A stretch of 58,217 nucleotides of DNA from positions 204,768-262,984 of the forward strand of contig NZ_SRMF01000005.1 in the NCBI RefSeq assembly GCF_004768465.1, written 5' to 3'. This document shows, piece by piece, positions 43,229 to 49,544 of this stretch. Position 1 is the stretch's first letter. Each line of letters starts with the position of its first letter. The notes beneath the pieces are model-generated. The model was not told where the DNA came from. It did not search any database and saw only the letters and a list, made by a program, of their open reading frames with translations. The translations under genes were made by a program, and so were the position numbers. This DNA comes from Natronospirillum operosum. Its GTDB lineage: Bacteria > Pseudomonadota > Gammaproteobacteria > Pseudomonadales > Natronospirillaceae.

Positions 43229-43838
43229 AAAGACGTTGCTGCCAGCAAACACCACCCTGCATCAGAGGGCTATGGAGCAGGCCGCCAAGCGGATCAGCGA
43301 TGTGCCGGTGCCTATTAGAGATGTCTGGTCACCTGACAGCTGTCCGGTCGAGCTGTTGCCCTGGCTGGCCTGGGCGTTGTCCCTGGATACCTGGAGCGAT
43401 ACCTGGCCAGAAGCGGTACAGCGCAACCAGATCCGCCAGGCGGTGCGCATCCATCGGCGTAAGGGAACCAGTCAGTCAGTGCGTGAGGTTGTGTCTTCCT
43501 TTGGCGCTGGGCTCGCGCTCCAGGAGTGGTGGCAGAAGGACCCGATCGGCGTGCCCTACACCTTCGACATCATTTTGACGGTGGGTGCGGGCGTACCGGC
43601 AACAGCGAAGTACCAGGAAGATATTATTGACGAAGTGCGCCGCACTCGCCCCAGGCGGTCACGGTTCACCTTCATTGCTGGCGTTTCGGCCGAGGGGTCG
43701 ATGGGCCTTCTCGGCGTGCTCAGAGTGGCGGTGTTTCATCGTCTCCAGCTGCAGGAAGCGCCCTCAACAGGTGGCTTGGGCTTTCAGGGCGTAGCCCGAC
43801 CCGCCACCTTTATCCGAATCAGCACAACAGAGGCATAA
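43221..43838 (+). CDS. Tail protein I (P2 gpI-like)
   Basis: A 205-residue protein. The core is QRAMEQAAKRISDVPVPIRDVWSPDSCPVELLPWLAWALSLDTW near 17, which is the gpI signature, then AVRIHRRKGTSQSVREVVSSFG near 76. gpI attaches the fibres to the wedge. The ATG at 43221 overlaps the J stop by 8 bp. Confidence 0.92.
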   Translation: MGKKTLLPANTTLHQRAMEQAAKRISDVPVPIRDVWSPDSCPVELLPWLAWALSLDTWSDTWPEAVQRNQIRQAVRIHRRKGTSQSVREVVSSFGAGLALQEWWQKDPIGVPYTFDIILTVGAGVPATAKYQEDIIDEVRRTRPRRSRFTFIAGVSAEGSMGLLGVLRVAVFHRLQLQEAPSTGGLGFQGVARPATFIRISTTEA

Positions 43839-43844
43839 CCGAAC

Positions 43845-44567
43845 ATGGGACTCAAGATCACGATTACAGACGCAGGGCGAGCCGAGGTCATCAATGCGAC
43901 CAATACCGGTACTGCGCCTGTTGAGATTACCGAGGTAGCGTTGGGGTCGGGTGGCTATGAGCCGAATCCGGAGCAGGTCACGCTGCAGAACGAACAGACG
44001 CGCCTGAGCACGATCGCGGGCGAGGTGGTCTCATCGGACACCATTCATGTCACGGTGAAAGATGAGAGCAGTGATGCCTATGATGTCCAGGAGTTCGGGC
44101 TCTACACCGAGCACGGCACGCTGTTCGCGGTCTACTCTGACCCGGAGGGCCCGTTCATGCAGAAGGCGTCAGCCTCCAGCTTGCTGTTATCGGTCGATGT
44201 CATCCTGGGCACGCTTAATGCGACCAACCTGACCTTCGGCGATACCTCATTCAGCAACCCGCCCGCCAGCGAGACCTTGGCTGGCGTTCTGCGCTTGGCC
44301 ACCGAAGAGGCGGTCCTGTCGGGCTCGGGCTCAGTAGAGGCCGTGACACCAGCCACGCTCAACGCCCGCACGGCTACCACCGAACGCACTGGCTTGGCCC
44401 AGTTGGCGACTGACGAGCAGGCGCTAGCCGGCACCGGGGCGGGCCGCGCTCTGCAGGGGCCGCAAGGCAAGGCAGTGGCGCAGCAGGAAGTGGCCGCCAA
44501 GGTCGATATCGGCAGCCACAAAATCATTGTCGTTAATGGGGTTATGGCCCTGGAGGAAATCACCTGA
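43845..44567 (+). CDS. Tail fibre protein (P2 gpH N-terminal type)
   Basis: A 240-residue fibre protein. MGLKITITDAGRAEVINATNTGTAPVEITEVALGSGGY is the domain that attaches a fibre to the baseplate in P2-like phages. ETLAGVLRLATEEAVLSG near 144 and ERTGLAQLATDEQALAGTG near 183 are collar-like repeat motifs. It is short for a full fibre (P2 gpH has 669 residues) and lacks a long receptor-binding end, so receptor binding may be transferred to the retroelement target downstream. Confidence 0.85.
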   Translation: MGLKITITDAGRAEVINATNTGTAPVEITEVALGSGGYEPNPEQVTLQNEQTRLSTIAGEVVSSDTIHVTVKDESSDAYDVQEFGLYTEHGTLFAVYSDPEGPFMQKASASSLLLSVDVILGTLNATNLTFGDTSFSNPPASETLAGVLRLATEEAVLSGSGSVEAVTPATLNARTATTERTGLAQLATDEQALAGTGAGRALQGPQGKAVAQQEVAAKVDIGSHKIIVVNGVMALEEIT

Positions 44568-44914
44568 TGTATCAGATACCCAACCAACTGAATACGCGGG
44601 CAGACCATGACCGCGTCCACAACCTGGCCAAAGCCGGTGCGTGCCGCTGCGACCAGGCACTCGGTCACTTCAAAGGCCTGTTGAATGGTCACTACCAGAT
44701 GCAGTTTGACCGCGTGCTGGGTGAGTCCGAGCCTGCCGATGGTGATGAGCCGGATTACCGTGTACTCACTGCTGAAGACGAATCAACCGGTGAGTCGGTG
44801 CGTGAGCAATACAAGCGCGTTGAGCGCACCGAGTCCAGAATGACGCGGCTCGGTTACACGGTAGCGGAGCTGACCGACATCATCACTGAGCTGGAGGAGA
44901 TTGATAATGGGTAA
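44567..44914 (+). CDS. Small tail-end protein, unknown function
   Basis: A 115-residue, acidic and helical protein, with YQIPNQLNTRADHDRVHNLA at the start and a coiled coil at the end (VREQYKRVERTESRMTRLGYTVAELTDIITELEEI). It lies between the fibre and the variable target and overlaps both by 1 to 8 bp. It could be an adaptor or chaperone of the variable protein; this is inference from position. Confidence 0.6.
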   Translation: MYQIPNQLNTRADHDRVHNLAKAGACRCDQALGHFKGLLNGHYQMQFDRVLGESEPADGDEPDYRVLTAEDESTGESVREQYKRVERTESRMTRLGYTVAELTDIITELEEIDNG

Positions 44915-45938
44915 CAAGCTAGTCATTCCAGCCATGGCCGCTGGCTTTGTATCGCTCATGGGGCGAATCGCCGTCACCTCGGCACCGGGCCCCGGTCTGG
45001 ACTTGCCCGAGGGCCAGGTCAATATCGGCGGTAACGGCAAGGGGTATCTGCTCGAAGCCCAATCTGGGTGGTCACCGCTCGATGTTGCGAGTAATGACGG
45101 CACCGTCAGCGGTGGTCTGAACCTGGGTGATGACGTCTACATCTATGCCGTGCAGCATGAATCCGGTATCGCCCAGTGGATCGCCAGCCAGAACAGCACT
45201 TATCCGGACGGCTACACGGCTGACAATAGCCGTAAGATTGGCGGCTTTCATGTGGGCCTTTATCGGCCAATCGAAGAGGCCTATAACGCCAGTTACAACG
45301 CATTTCATGCGGTGCTCCCTAATAGCTGCTGGGACCTCCAACACCGTCCGACATGTGACCCGACCGGTATGGTCGAAGTCATTGAGGGCGCACTGTGGGC
45401 TGATGTTTACCTGGCGTCAGAAGGGCCGGGTGCGTGGCCGAACACAGTGCCCGTATCGCAGCACAGCGCTACGCCGCTGACAGGTACTGAGGGTTACAGT
45501 AGGTTGGACTACGCCCGCCTGGCCCGCAACGCCGGCAAGCGCCTGCCTGATTATCAGGAGTTCATGGTGTTGGCGTACGGGGTGCCCCAGGGTGCGACAG
45601 GAGCGAGCGCACGGCAGGATACAGGTGACCACAGCGGGTACGGCTTCAATGCCGTGAGTTGCATGAACGTCGACCAGCCTGCCGGCAACGTGTATCAGCT
45701 GTCCAATATGTACTACGACCGGGACTCCACGGGTGATGCGTGGTACGACGACCTGAATCAAGGCAAAGACTCTGCTTTTGATCACGGGCAGTGGAGAGGC
45801 GGCCAGCTCAGGGTGGCCCTGTTTGGCGGTAACTGGACGGTCGCGTCCGAGGCTGGTTCCCGGTGCGTGCATTTGGTCAGCACTCCGTGGGATGTGTCTA
45901 GCCCTGTGGGCGTCCGGGCCGTCTGCGATTCTCTGTAA
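44907..45938 (+). CDS. Retroelement target: variable C-type-lectin-like tail protein
   Basis: A 343-residue protein whose last 37 residues lie in the variable repeat. The C-terminal half has the FGE-sulfatase/C-lectin pattern of retroelement targets: LDYARLARNAGKRLPDYQEFMVLAYGV near 205, then MNVDQPAGNVYQLSNMYYDRD, and the end GGNWTVASEAGSRC...GVRAVCD. The eight residues that differ from the template are V312, H322, V324, S325, T326, D329, S331 and P333, each Asn in the template reading. The N-terminal part probably attaches it to the tail. The ATG at 44907 has GGAGGA upstream; it overlaps the previous stop. Confidence 0.92.
   Translation: MGNKLVIPAMAAGFVSLMGRIAVTSAPGPGLDLPEGQVNIGGNGKGYLLEAQSGWSPLDVASNDGTVSGGLNLGDDVYIYAVQHESGIAQWIASQNSTYPDGYTADNSRKIGGFHVGLYRPIEEAYNASYNAFHAVLPNSCWDLQHRPTCDPTGMVEVIEGALWADVYLASEGPGAWPNTVPVSQHSATPLTGTEGYSRLDYARLARNAGKRLPDYQEFMVLAYGVPQGATGASARQDTGDHSGYGFNAVSCMNVDQPAGNVYQLSNMYYDRDSTGDAWYDDLNQGKDSAFDHGQWRGGQLRVALFGGNWTVASEAGSRCVHLVSTPWDVSSPVGVRAVCDSL
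45825..45928 (+). repeat. Variable repeat (VR) of the diversity-generating retroelement
   Basis: 104 bp at the 3' end of the target gene, aligned without gaps to the template repeat at 46349-46452. They differ at 13 sites: 12 have A in the template and G, T or C here; the other is template T to G near the 3' end. The GC-rich 3' part (about 45909-45928, CGTCCGGGCCGTCTGCGA) is where the initiation-of-homing sequence would be. Confidence 0.93.
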
Positions 45939-45952
45939 TCGGTCATCTGATT
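45937..45952 (+). other. Hairpin just after the variable repeat
   Basis: AATCGG-TCAT-CTGATT forms a 6-bp stem (one G-T pair) with a 4-nt loop, 8 bp after the VR. BPP-1 type retroelements have a DNA hairpin with a 4-nt loop at the same place that promotes retrohoming. A T-rich stretch follows (to 45963), so it may alternatively be a weak terminator. Confidence 0.5.
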
Positions 45953-45980
45953 TTCTGTTTTTTAGGAGGTAGCCACACGC

Positions 45981-46349
45981 ATGAACGCACCGGCGCAGGG
46001 AATACAAAGCCATCCCTTCGTGCTTCGTCAGAAGCTCGAAGACTTTTGCCACTGGTTCTTTCCCGTGGTCGATCGGTTCCCGAAAAAAGAGCGCTGGGCG
46101 TTGTGCACGCAAATAAAGAACTGCCTGTATCGGCTGGTGCGCCGGACGATTCAGCTGCAGAAGTCAAAGAACAAGGTGGGGCATATTTTCGAGGTCGACA
46201 TCGACCTGGAAATGCTGCGCTACCTCATTCGCCAGGCACACACCAGCCGCTACCTGAGCAGTAACCGGCTCCGGCATGCGAGTGTTCTGGTGGGAGAAAT
46301 CGGGAAGATACTGGGCGGCATGCTCAGAAAATGCGGGGTGCAGCCGTAG
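45981..46349 (+). CDS. Avd-like accessory protein of the retroelement
   Basis: A 122-residue basic four-helix-bundle protein of the Avd/23S-intervening-sequence type: LRQKLEDFCHWFFPVVDRFPKKERWALCTQIKNCLYRLVRRTIQ, then VDIDLEMLRYLIRQAHTSRYLSSNRLRHASVLVGEIGKILGGMLRK. Avd forms a pentamer that binds the reverse transcriptase and the template RNA. It lies between VR and template repeat as in BPP-1. AGGAGG is 11 nt upstream of the ATG; the stop overlaps the template repeat by 1 bp. Confidence 0.88.
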   Translation: MNAPAQGIQSHPFVLRQKLEDFCHWFFPVVDRFPKKERWALCTQIKNCLYRLVRRTIQLQKSKNKVGHIFEVDIDLEMLRYLIRQAHTSRYLSSNRLRHASVLVGEIGKILGGMLRKCGVQP

Positions 46350-46452
46350 GCGGTAACTGGACGAACGCGTCCGAGGCTGGTTCCCGGTGCGTGAATTTGA
46401 ACAACAATCCGTGGAATGTGAATAGCAATGTGGGCTTCCGGGCCGTCTGCGA
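46349..46452 (+). repeat. Template repeat (TR) of the diversity-generating retroelement
   Basis: Non-coding 104-bp template for mutagenic copying. It holds 22 adenines, 18 of them in nine AAY codons if read in the target frame (GGNWTNASEAGSR and onward), the design that maximises substitution while avoiding stop codons. It lies between avd and the reverse transcriptase. Confidence 0.92.
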
Positions 46453-46616
46453 CCCCTTAGGGCGCAACCAGACGATGAGCGACTACGGTCTCCATCGCAG
46501 CGATCCACAACAGGAATCGGGGCTGCAATCCATCTCAGGGACGGGAAAAGATAAACAGGCGGTCACGGCCAGTAGGCAATGGCTGAACGTGGTGACCGCC
46601 GACCTTTGGAGAATTC
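46453..46616 (+). ncRNA. Spacer part of the retroelement template RNA
   Basis: The 164 nt between template repeat and reverse transcriptase start have no convincing gene. In BPP-1 an RNA of similar layout (TR plus about 140 nt spacer) is needed for cDNA priming. This is inferred by position; the RNA ends cannot be set from sequence. Confidence 0.6.
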
Positions 46617-47642
46617 ATGAGGCGACAAAAAGACATCTGGCTAGAGATTTCATCGTGGGAAAACCTGCTGGTGGCATGGCAGAGCGCCCGCAAAGGCAAG
46701 CGATTCAAGCGCGACGTGCTGTCGTTTCATCAGCACTGGGAAGAGCATTTGATTGATATACAGAACCGTCTGATATGGGGCATGTGGGAGCCGACGCCGT
46801 TTGCCTCATTTGTGATCTATGAGCCGAAACAGCGCGTCATCGAGGCGCCCCGGTTCGGTGATCGGGTGGTTCACCACGCGCTGCACCAGGTAGTAGAGCC
46901 GTTCTTTGAGCGTCGATTCATAGACGACTCTTATGCCTGCCGACGCGGCAAAGGCACACACGCGGCGGTGGCAAGCGTCCAGAGGCACCTGAGGCGCGCC
47001 CAGCAGAACTGGGGCCAAGTGTACGTGCTCCAGGCGGACATCAAGGGATATTTCCACCATATCCAACATGATCGCCTGATGCGCCAGATTGGCCGCGTGA
47101 TCGGAGACAAGAAGGTGCTGCACCTCTGGAGCAAGATCATCCGGTACAACGGCTACAACGGTGTAGGGCTGCCCATTGGCTCGCTCACCAGCCAGCTTGG
47201 TGCCAACATCTATCTGGACGCCCTAGACCACCACTGCAAGGACGACCTGGGCATTAAGCACTACGCGCGGTACATGGATGACTGGGTGATACTGGGCCAG
47301 AGTAAGGAAGAGCTACACTCACTGAAAGATCACTTGAAATACTGGCTGTATCGAGAGCTGGGCCTGAGCCTCAGCAAGTGGTCCATCTATCCGGCCAGCC
47401 AGGGCGTCGATTTTTCCGGGTACCGCACCTGGGCAACGCACATCAAGCCGAGAAAGCGCAACATCAAAAACGCCAGGCGTCGACTGAAAGGGTTGGCGTC
47501 TGGCTATGCCGCAGGGAGGGTGGGCGCTGTTGAGCTGCGGGCGTCTCTCGCGTCGTACGTGGGGTACACGAAGTACTGTGAAAGCAGAACCACCGTAGAC
47601 GGCTTAATAAATGATGTTCATGAGAGGTTGAAGCATGCGTGA
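46617..47642 (+). CDS. Retroelement reverse transcriptase
   Basis: A 341-residue reverse transcriptase. Motif A: QADIKGYFHHI with D141. The LPIGSLTSQLGANIYLD motif (185-201) has the GxxxSQ that marks retroelements of the diversity-generating type. The catalytic YMDD lies at 219-222 (ARYMDDWVILG). GLSLSKWSIYPASQGVDFSGY near 249-269 is the next motif. It copies the template RNA with errors opposite adenine. GGAG lies 7 nt before the ATG. Its end overlaps the baseplate V gene by 8 bp, so it is within the tail operon. Confidence 0.95.
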   Translation: MRRQKDIWLEISSWENLLVAWQSARKGKRFKRDVLSFHQHWEEHLIDIQNRLIWGMWEPTPFASFVIYEPKQRVIEAPRFGDRVVHHALHQVVEPFFERRFIDDSYACRRGKGTHAAVASVQRHLRRAQQNWGQVYVLQADIKGYFHHIQHDRLMRQIGRVIGDKKVLHLWSKIIRYNGYNGVGLPIGSLTSQLGANIYLDALDHHCKDDLGIKHYARYMDDWVILGQSKEELHSLKDHLKYWLYRELGLSLSKWSIYPASQGVDFSGYRTWATHIKPRKRNIKNARRRLKGLASGYAAGRVGAVELRASLASYVGYTKYCESRTTVDGLINDVHERLKHA

Positions 47643-48150
47643 ATCTGAGGTGAGAAGACTCATAACCAACCTGATTCGCCTCGGTACCATTGCCGAGGTC
47701 GATGGCGCACGCGCACGGGTGCAGACAGGTGCAAACCTGACTCCCTGGTGCGCCTGGCTCACGCAACGCGCCGGGGATGACAGTACCTGGTGGGCGCCGT
47801 CAGTGGGTGAACAAGTGATCCTGTTATCGCCCGGCGGCGACCTGGCTCAGGCGGTGATCCTGCCTGCCCTTTACCAGGACGAATTCCCGGCCCCTGAGTC
47901 TGACCCGGCCGTTCGCCGGACCCAGTACCGTGACGGCACCTACATCGAGCACAACACCGACACCCGCCAGATGACCATAGCACCTGCGGGTGACTTGGCC
48001 ATCCACGTTGCTGGCCACTGCACCCTGAGCACAACAGGCGACGTCGATGTGCTGGCCGAGGGCAACGGCACTCTGGCGGCCGCCGGTAACGTCGAGGTCG
48101 AAGCGGGTGCGATCCTGAACCTCAAAGGCACCATAGTGAACCTCAACTGA
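47635..48150 (+). CDS. Baseplate assembly / spike protein V (P2 gpV-like)
   Basis: A 171-residue spike protein. VRRLITNLIRLGTIAEVDGARARVQTG is the gpV opening, then GDDSTWWAPSVGEQVILLSPGGDLAQAVILPAL near 48, and a C-terminal repeat of alternating residues (ATSTTGDVDVLAEGNGTLAAAGNVEVEAG-like) forming a beta-helix. Normally V precedes W and J; here it lies after the retroelement. It carries the PAAR tip encoded two genes downstream. Confidence 0.9.
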   Translation: MRESEVRRLITNLIRLGTIAEVDGARARVQTGANLTPWCAWLTQRAGDDSTWWAPSVGEQVILLSPGGDLAQAVILPALYQDEFPAPESDPAVRRTQYRDGTYIEHNTDTRQMTIAPAGDLAIHVAGHCTLSTTGDVDVLAEGNGTLAAAGNVEVEAGAILNLKGTIVNLN

Positions 48151-48875
48151 TGAAACTGAACGAATACACAGCCTGGGTCGCAGTGGCCATAGCGCACTGG
48201 GAGCCGATCATTGACCAGGTGCTGGACGATGTCGCCGCGCAGTCCTGGAGCCCGGAATATGACCCTGCAGCTGACAAAGCCTCGCTGAAACAGCAGCTGG
48301 CCGACTACTTGGCCGCCTTTGAAACCCCGCTGCTGACATACCGGGACGACAACACTCGTCGCGGCCCGTTCATTGATGTGCTGATGAGCCAGGTGTTCTA
48401 CATCAACGTGGCCGTAGCGCAACCGTCACCGCTGGAACCGGTGGCCGTGCCCAGCCTGATACCAGGTGAAGACATCCGGCTGCTGTTTGCCTGGTGGGGG
48501 CAGGACTTGCCCGACTTCACCGGGTTCTTTGAAGTGCTGTACGACGGCAGCCCAACCATGCCGGTCTATGACGCCACTTCAGAACCGCCCAAAACCAGCG
48601 TCGACGGCACGTTCTCGCTCGGTTCAACCGCTGCCTATCAGGCGGCGATCGACGGGCTGAGCGGCTATGTAGATCAGGACCTACAGAACATGGAAGCGTT
48701 GCCTCTGCAGGTCCAGGCCAACACCCGCAACCGCGTGGCCTATGGCATCTTTGCCGGTGCCGATGCCGTCATTGAACCCAACCCAGTCAGCTCGAAACAG
48801 TACCTCCTGCAGGAAATGCACGTGCAAGACGTTCTGGATGAGTTCGGCTGGACAATCAGAGGCCTGGAACTGTGA
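48150..48875 (+). CDS. Phage protein of unknown function near the spike genes
   Basis: A 241-residue protein without recognised domain. It starts MKLNEYTAWVAVAIAHWEPIIDQVLDDVAAQ, is rich in acidic and aromatic residues and has IRLLFAWWGQDLPDFTGFFEVLYDG in the middle. It overlaps both the V gene (by 1 bp) and the PAAR gene (by 4 bp). The place suggests a baseplate component or a chaperone for the spike. Confidence 0.6.
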   Translation: MKLNEYTAWVAVAIAHWEPIIDQVLDDVAAQSWSPEYDPAADKASLKQQLADYLAAFETPLLTYRDDNTRRGPFIDVLMSQVFYINVAVAQPSPLEPVAVPSLIPGEDIRLLFAWWGQDLPDFTGFFEVLYDGSPTMPVYDATSEPPKTSVDGTFSLGSTAAYQAAIDGLSGYVDQDLQNMEALPLQVQANTRNRVAYGIFAGADAVIEPNPVSSKQYLLQEMHVQDVLDEFGWTIRGLEL

Positions 48876-49177
48876 GCAGACCGGTAGCGCGTGTAAATGA
48901 CATCACGGTGGGGATCTGCTGCGCGCACAGCAACCCGTCATGCATCCCCATGTCCGGCTTGATCGCCCAGGGAGCGCCAACGGTGAACGCCGAGGGGCTG
49001 CCGGTGGCGCGCATGAATGACACGATCATTGGCGCCTGTGGCCACACGGGAATCGTTGCGAGTGGGGCGCCCACCAGGCTCGCCGAGGGGCTGCCAGTGG
49101 CGCGGGTAGGGGATTCTCACGCGGGGAGTTTTACCGGGAGTGTTGGTGGTGGATCGCCTACGGTTTTATTGGACTGA
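48872..49177 (+). CDS. PAAR-type spike tip protein
   Basis: A 101-residue protein with the PAAR repeat layout: MSRPVARVNDITVGICCAH, then GLPVARMNDTIIGACGHTG and GLPVARVGDSHAG; His and Cys residues would hold the metal at the sharpened tip. It sits on gpV at the end of the tail spike and punctures the outer membrane. It is the last gene of the prophage, 87 bp before the right end. Confidence 0.85.
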   Translation: MSRPVARVNDITVGICCAHSNPSCIPMSGLIAQGAPTVNAEGLPVARMNDTIIGACGHTGIVASGAPTRLAEGLPVARVGDSHAGSFTGSVGGGSPTVLLD

Positions 49178-49240
49178 TAATGCGTGCGTATACGTCGCTT
49201 AAAGCGGTAATATCAATGTCTACATTCTGCTGGCGCAGCG

Positions 49241-49264
49241 TCTCAATGCATTCGTCGCGCTACA
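49241..49264 (-). repeat. Prophage right terminal inverted repeat
   Basis: Read inward (minus strand) it begins TGTAGCGCGACGAATGCA and matches the left end at 15 of 24 positions without gaps. It is followed outside by GCAGC, the target duplication (49265-49269). Confidence 0.8.
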
Positions 49265-49469
49265 GCAGCAGCATGACCCGCTGGCTGTTGTAGAGCAGGA
49301 ATGAAACGCCGATCAGCATGCTCAGGGCACCGGACAGGACCAGCAGGGTACCGGGCCACAGGGGCACCTCATTGACGGCGAGCATCCAGGCACCAAAGGA
49401 CAGCGGCAGGGCTGCTGCCATCATGAACAGAATGACCTGCACACCCGGGCGGTGTTCAGAACGACTCAT
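49265..49469 (-). pseudogene. 5' part of the histidine-kinase-like gene split by the prophage
   Basis: It codes for the N-terminus: MSRSEHRPGVQVILFMMAAA, with two membrane helices (about 11-32 and 38-60), ending in LLYNSQRVMLLL. At the prophage border the frame stops at once (TAG), so a 69-residue stub could still be made. The coiled coil and ATPase-like part are at 12635-13433. GGGAG lies 6 nt before the ATG. The gene follows fumarase on the same strand by 75 bp. Confidence 0.85.
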
Positions 49470-49544
49470 ATGCTACTCCCATGACTTGTGGTGCCGTCCG
49501 CATTCAATGATTGAACTGTAGACACAGGCTGACCGACAACAGAA

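Larger units (their letters stand above)
13434..49264. mobile_element. Complete Mu-like transposable prophage
   Basis: A 35.8-kb element with TGT...ACA ends, imperfect 24-bp terminal inverted repeats and a short target duplication. It carries a full set of modules: divergent repressor/Ner control, MuA and MuB homologues, GemA and Mor, lysis, Mu-like head genes and a P2-like contractile tail with a diversity-generating retroelement. All morphogenesis genes are open and closely packed, with many 4-bp overlaps, so the prophage looks intact. It inserted in a histidine-kinase-like gene. No Gam-like, Mom-like or invertible tail-fibre segment was recognised. Confidence 0.95.

Noticed and set aside
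46331-46756. Open frame running over the template repeat
   Set aside because: It is open only because the template copies target codons; it has no ribosome-binding site at a proper distance and enters the reverse transcriptase gene in another frame.
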